Origin: Membranipora membranacea
Taxonomy: Eukaryota; Bryozoa; Gymnolaemata; Cheilostomatida; Membraniporidae
NCBI GenBank assembly: GCA_914767715.1
Contig: OU612072.1
Span: 1,860,001 to 1,924,000 of the forward strand
DNA length: 64,000 bases
Direction of reading: 5' to 3'
Below are positions 10,355 through 21,729 of this stretch, piece after piece. Both the position numbers and the translations under genes were made by a program. Below the pieces are notes generated by a model, which was not told where the DNA came from, did not search any database, and saw only the letters and a program-made list of their open reading frames with translations. Within the stretch, counting starts at the first letter, position 1. Each line of letters starts with the position of its first letter.

Positions 10355-12725
10355 TCAGTCAGCAGTAAATATCCGAGAGGCGATATCATTAATTGTCCAG
10401 TCTATACCCTCTAGTAGATGATGACCAGTCACAGCACTGCAGTCTAATATCAGCCAATGATGTGTCGTTATCTTATCTAGTTCTAATACCTGTATAACCA
10501 TATAATATGGATTAAACTAGTTACATTAACCACGAGAGAAGTTAAGCTTAAACTCAGCCACCAACATGGAATGTCAACAAATCAAGGTCACACCGTTGTA
10601 TCAATGGCTACCGGGTTTACTCTTTTCCGGCAATCAACCAACGTAGAGTAAAAAATCACAGTGGATAGTATCATCAATTTACTTGTGATTGAATTGAACA
10701 TGGTCTGCACTCTAGGAAGAGTAAAAACGGGGTTGCATACCTCTCGGATATCTTTAGCTGATAGTGCACCCGGTAAGTCCTGTTTATTGGCAAATACTAG
10801 TAGAGTAGCACCAGCCAACCTCTGTAAATAAAAATGAAAATACACAAAATCAGCAGTGTAGCTTATACTAACACATACCTTACGGCTGGTCCAAACAGGG
10901 AGAATTGACAAATGTTTTTTTATTCAAACTTGATATAAATTGAAACTTTCTTGTTTATCAAAAGTTTACTGGTTTGATACCGATATAATTTTTGACGGGT
11001 ACAATTAAGAAAACACTGACACACACAGAGTTATAAATCAATAGCAACAAAAATTTGCATTCCTTATTCAAAGTTATCTTCTCACTGATTACAGTTATAG
11101 AGAGGAGATAACTCTTGATGTATTCTGGATGCTTCTATAATCATGATGTAATTATGCCAAGCTGTACTGGATGAGTCATGCTGAGCTGCCTGATAATAAA
11201 ACTGATCATCATGAGTCATGTCTATCAGTCAGACATACTGCAAAACTATGTTATGCAACATAAGTTGTATGCATAAAATACGTTCATGCGCGCTAAACGT
11301 TTTACATTTTGATACCTAGTTAGCCTGTCTTGACAAGCTTTGTTTGGTGGGTGGGGGAACAAAGCTTGTCAAGACAGACTAGTACTTGTGATCTCTCCAT
11401 GATGCAAGTGTCCGTATTAAAGTCAATTAGCAGACCAAAAAAAAGAATATGGTATCAGACTGAGGATCTCAAAGCGACAAGACAATCTGTAAATTTTGTG
11501 TCATATCTTGAACCAGTTGCATTTTTTGTATGACACTAAAGGAGATTTCGATACAATACCTTGCACAACAGTGTAACACCAATTAAATGCATTTCGCTAA
11601 ACAGCCCTTAAACAGAACAATTATTTTAACTCAGACCTCTTCTACTAGCAGGGAGTGAAGTTCATCTTTACAATCGGACAACCTTCTCTTATCAGCACTG
11701 TCTACGACCCACACTAGTCCGTCTGTCGACTCAAAATAGTTTCTCCAATAAGATCTCAGTGACTTCTGACCGCCTACATCCCATATGTTTAACTTGTAAC
11801 TGCAGTAATAAATATAATCAATAAATTAGAAAGTTTAAGAAATGTTTCATAGTCAAATCAATGATTCTTATGAACATAATTGCCAAATTCGATGTTTGAC
11901 TAAAATGAAAGAGCTGTAGACCGTTCGAATCACACAAGCCAGTGAATTTTCAATGTAGATTTGTGCAAGAATCCTTTGATTGCATATTTAAAACCTTTGT
12001 TGTTATATCAATAAAATTTTGGCCGTGATATGTTATGTTATGACTAGTACCTACGGATGTGGTGACTACGGTTGACAGTGACCCACATAGAAAGTCTGAC
12101 TTCCTTACCCGTTATGCTCCAGCGTTTTGATATTGAAGCCCAGGGTGGGTGATATTGTGTCGATATCTTCACCATTAAATTTCTTTAAAATGGTTGTCTT
12201 TCCTGCATTGTCGAGACCACTACAATGCGACAATATATTAGCTATCAAATCTATCAGTAGAAAGTAACACTGAACTCAAATAAACATGAAAGGACTGGCA
12301 ACCTTATTATTCAAAAACACTGAGTATAAGACAGAAAATGAATTGTCATTTTGTTTTTTTATCTTGTCCTGATGGTGGTACTAGTTACTATTATGCCCTT
12401 GGCATAGAATAGTAGGTTAATATCAATCACTCATTAGATGTACCTAACTTTGGCTGGTGAGAAAGCTTTTCTCAATTTCGTTTTTTCCCAATCACTCTAC
12501 TATATTGCAAAGTACAATGTAAATTAATAACATTTCAAGTATGCATACAGATGATTTACCCCCTGCAGTCTTCTTAAAATGTACTAACTAAATTACACAT
12601 TATATTTTTATGTTTTTCTTTCAATTATTATTTATTCAAACTCAAACGAACTAAACTTACAGCATTAAAAGTCTCATTTCCTTTTCCTTCTGCTTCATCT
12701 TCTTTAGGATAGTGAGCAGACCCAT
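10355..12725 (-). CDS. ARL2: ADP-ribosylation factor-like GTPase ARL2, complete
   Basis: Five exons join in phase: 12661-12725, 12109-12219, 11637-11799, 10741-10821 and 10355-10489, giving 184 residues, the same length as vertebrate ARL2. It starts [18 protein letters not shown]. The P-loop GLDNAGKT is at residues 23-30, followed by switch I with SPTLGFN, switch [14 protein letters not shown] for guanine specificity, CSAV, and the end SRIFTAD. All are typical of ARL2 rather than ARL3 ([19 protein letters not shown]). ARL2 is a small GTPase that regulates tubulin folding through cofactor D and PDE6D-type carriers, and has a mitochondrial pool. Every donor and acceptor is canonical. Its start is about 930 bp from the divergent DESI2 start. 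Confidence 0.95.
11325..11377. repeat. Perfect 20-bp-stem hairpin in an ARL2 intron
   Basis: CTGTCTTGACAAGCTTTGTT (11325-11344) and its exact complement (11358-11377) are separated by a G-rich 13-nt loop. CTAGT-like flanks extend the symmetry. It may be a tiny MITE or a structural element; no gene is associated. Confidence 0.85.
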
Positions 12726-13655
12726 GTTTCTCTCTGTAGAATTAACTGCTCTGTGTCGTTGTGCCTGGGCTCAAGTCTTAGAAGGAATGTGTCACAATGA
12801 CTCACAAATAGTGGGTGGAATGAAATCTTTTTTCTGTTTATCAGTAATGATATTTTCTTTCCTTCCTATTAAAAGAATAATGAGTTCAAGGACATCTAAC
12901 GGTCATTATAGGCTAAGGTTATAAAAGGATGCTGGACATACTGGTTTAGACGCCTCAAAATGTTAATTACTTTTTGGAATTGTGGTTAACTGATTTGGAA
13001 TTTTTTAGATGAGACAGAGGCAAAAGTTTTTTTTATCCCACATTCCTCTCCCTGGCAAGACTACTCACAGTGGTGGTGTTTTTTCAAAATCTATAGCAAA
13101 GAGGGTCGAACCCAACTGGATAGAATTACATAGGCAAGTAGGGTAAACCTTTACAGCTGAAGAAAATACACAGGTTAGTAATAATAAGTTTAGTTTAGAA
13201 AGAAAGTTTCAAGGTGAAAATAATATAATATAGTAGGCTTAAATTGATCAGATAAAGATAATAAAAATAATGATTAGCTTAGACAGACTGCTGCCTTACA
13301 GATGTTTTGTCCACATTAAGAATGCCTGCAACAATTGCCTGCGCTTCACTCCAAGAATCTCAGATATCTTCAAAGGTCCCATGTTCAATATTGACATGGG
13401 ACATAGTGACATAGGGGCAATCAGTGCAACTAGTAAGCTGTAGTGGCACAGGCCAGAAACCTCTAGACAACAAGCCTACTCATCGACTACGGAGCAATTA
13501 TATCTAGTATATCCCTAGTGTATGCTAAATACCTGAAATGCGCTGACGTTCTTATCCAACTTTATTCCTGGCGTTCTATTTTACAGGTTGGTGGGAAAAC
13601 TGCAATCATTGGTGCTAAAACTTGTAAGGGTTCTGTGGAAGCGACATATGCCACC
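12726..13655. promoter_or_regulatory. Divergent intergenic region between ARL2 and DESI2
   Basis: The two start codons face away from each other across 930 bp, so this interval should hold both promoters. No TATA box stands out. A TTTTACAG acceptor at about 13580-13587 precedes the DESI2 ATG by about 70 nt, so DESI2 may have an upstream non-coding exon, or be trans-spliced if the organism does that. Confidence 0.5.
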
Positions 13656-16600
13656 ATGACAACCAAAGTCACAGTACATGTGTATGATATGGTTAGTGTA
13701 TGATTTGTCTTTACTTAAACTAGCTATGGGCTTTGTCTAATATAATAAAAACGAGTGATAAGTTTTTGTTAGTGATTTACCGACAAGCTTAAAGTTTACT
13801 GTTACGTTCCTCATTATATTTTCAAGTCTGTAGAACTATCATTCTCAGTTTCTCCTATAACCATTATCCATGGTCTTAGTACCTTTAGTCGTCAAGTCCA
13901 AATTTCAGCATTATTTTGCTGCTCAGATTTGATGATGCCCTGTGTCAGCACTGTGCCCTGCTTGTGAAATTATGACATATCATCTTCACTTTAATGCTAA
14001 CGATTGACTAGTACCTTAAAATTCATAAAGGAGAGACACTTATTTGCAAGTCTATTGGCAGCACATCGGAGATAAGAACAAACAATCAACGGGATACCAT
14101 GTTAAAGAAGCTAACATCAAGAAATCAGAGGAGCTTAAAAATTTGTATCTTCATATTTTTCTTCCCTGCTCAATCTTCTGATTTTACGTTGTCAAATTCT
14201 TCGATATTAACAGTGACCATGAGAGGGAGCAATGTTTATATAATGGTCGTGCGTCAAACTGCGAAAAATAATCATTCTGTACACATTCATAAGCTATGTT
14301 CAGCATAACATTTTTTGAGGAAAAGAAGATCCTACATCTACTTAATCGTTGAAACTACAAATCGGTTTGTGGGAGTAGAAGCAACAATCCATGATGCAAG
14401 CCATCAAATCATTTAAGTTGAGTCTGTGTGTAGGTTTCCCATTAACTGTTGTAGTACTGGACCAATGAGTGGACATCTAATCTTGGAATAGGAGTTTACC
14501 ATACTGGGGTCGAAGTTCACGGGTCAGGTAAGTTGTTTTGATTTTTCCTGTCACCATACAAACAGAGAAGGTTAGTCATATGATTTACTTGAGATTATCA
14601 TTGTTGATGGCTTCTAATGATATTGGAAGTTAGTCTTAAAGAATACACAGATATGGATGTAGCAAAATTCATCGAGGTGACATGTTAGATATTACACATT
14701 CATCGTACAAGAAGATTCACTATGGCTAGTCAAATTCTTTACAGATTTGCATACCAACAATCATGACTCAACCTGCATTCATTACATAGGCCTGTAAGGT
14801 CCATCCTGTGCCAAAGCCTGCATTCCTTAAACCTACATCACCCGATGATTTGTTACATGTTGAGGCTAATTGAGTGCCTGGCTGTTGCAAATGTTATGTT
14901 GATATCACTGAACCTAACTATTATCTCATAATACCAGTGTTGGGAGTTCACATAATATATTAACTTATAATGTTGATGTCATGCTAATGACTTGTTACAA
15001 ACAATAAGGTTTTGAGATGTCATGGGTTAATGGCAACGGTTATTTTCTATGTTGCAATTAATTGTGGAGACAATATGTAGCCTACGTCACTCCCCCATCA
15101 CAGGCAAACGGCCTACAGATTTAGCTACAATTATCCCTACAAACTATCTGCCACTGACAGCTTAATGTCAGATATATAGACAGTTTTCTGAGTATTGATT
15201 TAGGCCTCAATTCGGATTTGTCCTCTCTCCAGTTTGGTACTTTTAACCCATGCCACATAGGAAAAACGTGCTAAAAAGAGGGTTATCTTGAAAACCGCAT
15301 ATAAAAGGATAAAAATTATTTTTGATTCAGAATCTACAACATTGAAAACTCATATGGACATAGTTTGGGAAATAATTTTAGTAATTGGGTAGTCAATTAT
15401 AGCATTTTCTGCCTGTTTTGCGGACAATTTGGCAGAATTTTTCATGAGTTTTGTCACTAAAATTAAGATTTATCAACATTCAAGCCTCCAATGATTTGAA
15501 AACCCTGTCTCACAGGGTTTTCAATGGTGCAGACTCTGAATCAAAAATCATTTTTTTCCTATCATAAGCGGTTTTCAAGATAACCCTCTTTCAGCAGGTT
15601 TTTCCTATGCGGCGTGGGTTAAAAGTACCAAACTGGAGAACGGACAACTCCCAATTGAGGCATAAATCAGAGCTCAGAAAACTGTCTATTGTAGGGATAA
15701 CTTTGATTCATTTTAATTTCATTCCAAATATTAATTGAGATGCTGGTAGGCAGTATTCTGTGAAGGTGACATCCTCAATAAGACCATCATTATACTATTG
15801 CATATCCTTTTTTTGGGCTCTTTTAGTACGAAAAGTCAGCAAATTACAAGCGAAAGAAGATATTGTAATAAAAATAATAAAAATAATTATGAGGTCAACC
15901 AGTGCACCATCTTGAGACCAACTCAATTTCATGTCAGCTTTTATGTTTTTGTTTTATAAATCACCGTTGCCCATGAAGTCAATGTGTGCTTGTAAATTAA
16001 TGGCAGCTAAAACCAGATCAGCACATCAAGGTACTACCTAACTAGATGACAGCCTGTCATGCTAACTAGGGATCACATATCTGATATTAAATTAGTTGAC
16101 AAAAACAACTTCAAACCAGTCTAGGCCACCTACTTAATTGTATGAGCACTGAAAATGGGATTATGACGGTATTTCATCCTAGGTCTTTTAATATCTGACT
16201 TACTAATTATAATGGAATGGACTTTACTTTAAACGCCAAAATTTAGGTTCAGGTATAAATTTTAGTAGACACCATTCTGTGGGTATGATTGTTTAGTCGA
16301 TGACTCTGACAGAAGAGGGCTTTTATTATTTAACAGTCTGTGAAAGTCTGTGGCCATTCTGAGATCAATAAGCTATACTCTATGTCCTATGATATTCCTA
16401 AAAGTCATCATGTGATCAACCAACACCAAATAATACTTGTTTGTTGCATTACATTATCAGACTTTATTTTTAGAGTGGGCGTATGGAGGCCACCCGTTCC
16501 CTTTCTCAGGAGTATTTGAGATCACACCGAAAGATACAGAAGAGTTAGGTCAGAACTTTAAATACAAGTAAGTAGGACTTAACCATAGACTGAAGCCATC

Positions 16601-19600
16601 CAGTGACAGAGTTATCATTTAAAGCGCTAGCCCAAATTAAAGTGAGGTTTAGGACTGCAACCTTCATATGCAAGTATGAAAAGCCCTGGGAAAGGAAAGC
16701 TCCCTAAGACCATATAAAGTTTTAGGCGAACCGAAAGCTAACATTAGGTATCATAGTTTCTGATTTGGGAGATATTACTCAGGATATAATGGCCAAGAGA
16801 TGCTCTTCTGATGATATACGCTACCGTTAGTCATTTAGTTCATTGTTTGGATAAGTATGTAATGGCGTTATGCCCAAGATACTGGTCAGCTTATTCCAAA
16901 CTTTGAGCAACACTGTCATAAACTGTGTCATGCGATGGTAATAAATTCCTGTAAATATGACTGCACAACACTGTCCATATAATCACCGTAATGGTACGGC
17001 TAACAGTTCCTATGAAATTACACGTTTACTCATTCCCCACTTTTGTACGCCTACATACTATGTGTAGTAGGCAGAAAGCCAACAATCCTGGAGTCCTTTA
17101 ATCTGTTGCACAGCTCGGTCTCGGCCTAAGCAGCATCCATTATCGACCAATTGTACAGAAATAGAGTGTCGACAGAATTAATATTGTAGTACTTTTACAG
17201 GGTATATTTCCTAACACATGAGCTGGTGAGACCTGCTTTGGTCTTAGATATATTTAACTGCCCCTGGCAGTCAAAATGTGTGATGAGTGTTTGTCTAATT
17301 ATAAATTTAAGTCAGCCTGAACACAGATTAAGATTGAAAGTGGTATTGATTTCTGTCTAAGATTCCGAGAATATGTGATAATAGTGTCAGCCAACCTTCA
17401 GATTTTATTCACAGATTTTGTATATTATTAGTGATATTTATAGATATTTATACGTTCTACTATATAATTCACATATTTATTTATTTCGCTAGCCTAAAGT
17501 TGTGGCTACACACGCCGTATTTTCCACAGGATTGGGGCATCTTTAGCTCTGCCAGATACATAGGATAGCTAGGTTTGCTCTGCCAGATGCCTCAGATGGG
17601 CTAACCAACTTGTTGGTTCTATCCGTAGCTGTAGTACGGCGGGGGGGGGGGGGGGGTTAATTAAATTACTAAATAGTAATTGGTTTAATTCATTCAAGTT
17701 GAACAATAGAAAGGCAAAGCAGACCCAAATTGTATTGTAATTGAAAGGAATAGGCCTAACTATTAATAGGCTGTGTGTAGCACCTTGCCCAATCCGTAAC
17801 CTTACTAAAAGTTTCCCAATCCTATGGATAGTACGGCGTGTGTAGCCAGAGCTTTACTGGTAGTTATGTAGGGTTTAAATGCTCTCACTCTGACCGGGTT
17901 ATTGCTGTATCTGATAATGGAATGCCACTACCAGTAACCATGGCAGAGTTTGAGCACTAAGGGACATGATGCCGTGCTCAATACTATCACAAAGTAGATT
18001 TTAATAGTTCTTCAAAATCTTTGGGTTTAGTAAATTACAAATTATTTTAAAATAATGCCCCTTAACCCCCCCTCCCCCCATTCATCCCCCTTCGCCACTA
18101 GCAATAATATGCTATAATTGAATAGGGTACTGGTCTGGCTGACTGTTGCGATTTGACTGGAAGTATGTCTACTTACGTATGACTGATCAATTCACAGGTT
18201 CAAAAACTGATCTAGCAGAAATCTTATATTTGAGTTTGAATTAAAAATTGAATCCCTTGATAAATAAGACATCACTAACACTCAATAATTTGTTGACTTC
18301 ATACAGTGGCATTTATATAATATGCATTATTTTAAATTATTGAGTATTTTAAATCAGTTACTCAACACACAACACTGCTAGATAGATAGCATTTCATGTC
18401 CTCTCAAGATATTGAAATCAATATAACTTGCTGTTTCACTCAATGAACCGTGTCTTAGCTGAGAAACTATATTATTGTTTTTTTTTAAAGTTGGTTTTGT
18501 CGGTCTTTCAAATATGTAAAAGTATAAGCTATGAAGTGAAGGTTGTTTTTTCATCAGTTTGTTCGTAGGATGGATAAATTAGTTACTTGTTATATGTTCC
18601 CAACACTAAGACTCAGTTTGTCATCTGGAGGATATCAGATGCATCAAGTTTTTTGACACTATAAACACCACCCACAATGTGACGTAATGCTGTAATTTGA
18701 GGTTTATTTGATACTTCTATTTACAAATTTAATTCATTTTGTGGGTTGATATCCACTTCGCCTCTGAGTGAACGCCATCGACACCAGAATGTCTGGTCCC
18801 GCACACTAGTCTCTGCTATTTATGTTTAGATTAATTGCAATTGTCTGCTGCCTCTCTTTGCACCTCAATTGAAAACTAGTAAAACGGACCCACCACAAAA
18901 TCGATATAATGTATTATGGGAAGTTTGGAAATATGAATCTGATCAATATCATGCCTGTGAGACTTAGCTCTGTTACCACTAGTCCGGCTCCTCTGACTTA
19001 TTTATATCAAGTTTTGGTCGATTTGCATGAGTTTTGGGTCGCTCCGGTTCTACTGGTTGTTTGAAGGGGAACATCTCCAAATGCAGGCGAATAGGCCTAT
19101 GTCATCACTACTATAATCTGGCCTCCTTTATCTATAAATGGCAGATGTATTTTATCATGATATGACAGATAATGATAATAGCTGTTTTAAAGGCGAAGTT
19201 GTATATAAAATCACATCAAATATGATTTCCTGGTAGGAAACGCTACATTGATCAAGAGTGCAGCCTTTTTGAAAGTGAAAGCTTCATATTTATGAATTTT
19301 ATCCATAGCTGTGAGCCGCCCAATCAATCATAGCTGTGAGCCGCGCAATCTATCATAGCTGTGAGCCGCCCAATCTATCCAATCTATCAGTCGATCAGGT
19401 GTTCATAAAATAATACATGAAATAATGACGATACACTTTGCTTATTTTCTAGAGAATCGATAGAGTTGGGCTGTACAGATTTTACCCGACCTGAAATTGA
19501 GTCGATAGTAGAGCAGCTGGGGGACCAGTACAGGGGAGACCAATATCATCTACTCAAGAAAAACTGTAATCACTTCACTACAGCATTTATAGAGGTAAGT

Positions 19601-20138
19601 ACGTGAGTATGTATGCAAGTAAGTATCATCTATTCAAGAAAAACTGTAATCACTTCACTACAGCATTTAAAGAAGTAAGTAAGTATGTTACATCTGCTCA
19701 AGAAAAACTGTAATCCCTTCACTACAGCGTTTATAGGTAAGTACTAAGTAGGGTGAGTAATATACAGAGCTCTCTCTTATTGCAATGTCGATCAACATGT
19801 TGTTATATTATCCCAGCTGACATTGTTGCTTGATGTCTCGCTGAGCTTTGGTAGGCACCACATGAATACCCACATGATTCTGATGTTTATTATTAAGTTG
19901 CACCAAGGAGTTAACTCCTTGGTGCACAACATGACTAAGTTTATCTATTAACTCATCTCCTCTGTAGATTCTCACTGGTAAACAGTTACCGAAATGGGTG
20001 AACCGGTTAGCTTCCATTGGTGATACATTACCGTTTGTGGAGAGGGCCTTACCAAAGGAGTGGCTAACGCCTGTGGCTCTGCAAGACAATATCGATCATC
20101 AAGACGGTGATAATAAGGGGGCGTCAGGGCAGAGCTGA
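13656..20138 (+). CDS. DESI2: Desumoylating isopeptidase 2 / PPPDE peptidase, complete
   Basis: Five exons: 13656-13691, 14455-14527, 16474-16567, 19453-19594 and 19968-20138, in phase, 171 residues (human is 194; the missing part is the low-complexity tail). The start ATG sits in a strong context (GCCACCATGA). The PPPDE papain-like fold is clear: catalytic His28 in [11 protein letters not shown], then [14 protein letters not shown], then catalytic Cys106 in [10 protein letters not shown], and [10 protein letters not shown] near the C-terminus. DESI2 proteins remove SUMO, ubiquitin or acyl groups from substrates in the cytoplasm. Odd features: the catalytic-Cys exon's 3' end and donor are tandemly duplicated in the next intron (19544-19745), and two MITE-like elements occupy introns 2 and 3. 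Confidence 0.95.
15131..15699. mobile_element. MITE with about 155-bp terminal inverted repeats
   Basis: In DESI2 intron 2. The left arm from about 15179 (GACAGTTTTCTGAG) to about 15330 is the reverse complement, with few changes, of about 15535-15686. Both arms contain CCAGTTTGGTACTTTTAACCC and GAGGGTTATCTTGAAAACCG. TA flanks the GACAG ends on both sides, consistent with a Tc1/mariner-type TA duplication. A further short inverted match (TTATCCCTAC / GTAGGGATAA) reaches 15131 and 15699. There is no ORF. Confidence 0.75.
17494..17857. mobile_element. Small MITE with about 43-bp inverted ends
   Basis: In DESI2 intron 3. GTGGCTACACACGCCGTA followed by CC(A/T)CAGGATTGGG at 17502-17536 is mirrored at 17815-17850. 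A 16-G run (17641-17656) sits in the interior. About 365 bp, no coding capacity. The target duplication is unclear. Confidence 0.7.
19301..19376. repeat. 25-26-bp tandem repeat, 3 copies
   Basis: Three copies of a unit containing CATAGCTGTGAGCCGC, in DESI2 intron 3 about 80 bp upstream of exon 4. Confidence 0.9.
19544..19745 (+). repeat. Tandem triplication of the DESI2 exon 4 end and splice donor
   Basis: The 3' end of exon 4, including the catalytic KNCNHF codons and the donor GTAAGTA, is followed by two further copies starting at 19624 and 19689. Copy 2 keeps [10 protein letters not shown] and a GTAAGT. Copy 3 has a Pro codon in place of the His in that motif and a GGTAAGT end. The true donor is taken as the first copy, because reading through it meets TGA within a few codons. 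Confidence 0.88.
19899..19926. repeat. Perfect 28-bp palindrome in DESI2 intron 4
   Basis: TGCACCAAGGAGTT followed directly by its reverse complement. The CCAAGGAGT core also forms the hairpin at 4634-4660. Confidence 0.95.
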
Positions 20139-20945
20139 GGCTAAAAACATTGAACTATTTATGAAACACAACCTATCAAATCTAACTGAAAATTTCAGTT
20201 TGATTATGTTATGAGGATAACACCTGAAGATTGTGTAATGAAGTATGACACTGATGGTCTTGTCGATCTAGTCAACTCAAAGATCCTATCGTGGACCAAT
20301 GTGCAACTAACAGTCAATTCTAAGGGCTCAGAACTTTACTGATAAATCTATTTTGTAGCTGTTTGTATGGTGCATACTATCACTGCTTAATATTTACCCT
20401 TATTTTCTATAGTTGCACTTTGTATGTGAATTTTTAGCCTTAGACTGCTATAATCAAGACGTGTGCATAATTCTAAAAGTCAGGTTTGTGTGGCTAGGCT
20501 GACTTTTTGAATTGCTGTTTGTTCCCCTTCATAAATCTGACGCCCGAGTGTCTTTGAGTTGTAGTATTTATCTATTACCATGTGCCTGTTAGGAGAATTT
20601 TCGCTGTACTTTTTCTATAATAAGTCACCCTTGCTGCACTTACTTCTAGAATATTTGATGTAAGCAAAATATATATAACACTCCAAGCAAGTCAGCCAAG
20701 TCAGTCCTTGGAAGGAAATCTATTTTAGGAATCATCTTACGATGGACCTAAAACTTGCTCTTGCCAAGTTGCCCTCATTTAGATCATGAGAAGAAAACTT
20801 CAGAGTGAACTATGACTTGCAAAACCAATTTTATTTCCTCCTTTTCATAAAGTGAGGGGTAGAAACTTGTTTGTTCTCCATAGGCGGGATACTACTTGAA
20901 ATTTCACTTTTCCTCATTCACTGTGTTACACTATCAACAGTAGAC
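20139..20945. other. Intergenic: DESI2 3' end and promoter of the RDH-like gene
   Basis: The two plus-strand genes are 0.8 kb apart. I see no TATA box close to the RDH start, no further ORF, and no obvious AATAAA for DESI2 in this stretch. Confidence 0.45.
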
Positions 20946-21678
20946 ATGGATGGCAGCAAGGACCCTTTCACAATGCTCGCAGAGACACCTCCCTTCTTTA
21001 GCTCCTGGTACACATGGGCTGCTATCCTAGGTGTTGCAATTCTTGCTGGTTTCAGGTAATAATAAATAATAAAACATACAATCATCATGGTTTATTTCTT
21101 GGTAAAGTTTGTGCAAGGAGTAACACTGTTAAAAAGGAGCAAGTCCCTGCAGTAAGTAAGTCCCTCTAACTCCTTGGGTTGTGGAAGAATTTTTGTTTTA
21201 TGAAATTGAATCTTAGCCTCAATACAGTTAAGTACATTTAGTCTGTTCTGCTCATTCAATCAATGAGAAATTGAATGTATTCCTTTTTATGTCGGAGGAG
21301 AGACAGAGAGATGGAGAGCTAGTGTCAATGCATTTTCATTCATTCAATGCTAAGAAGTATCTGTGCTTTTGGTGAGGGGTTTATCCAGTGACCCAGCAAT
21401 GGACCCAGTGTGGGAGCAGAAGAAATCATCAACATGGAATGGATGCATTGTTTTGTTATTACTGTAATTGTTTTCAATTTAGCATAGTCAGATATCAGAG
21501 GGGGGGGGGATCTTTTCTCCCAAGGCGAGGAAGTGTCATTTCCATCGGCAACTTTTTACTTAATTACTAGGATTTGGTAGGTCGAATTAAGTGAGACATT
21601 GCACACCACTTCTGAATCGCCTCTGTGCTGCAACTTGTTGGGTTTTCTTCACCTTGCTTGGGTGGGATATTAAATATA

Positions 21679-21729
<51 letters not shown>

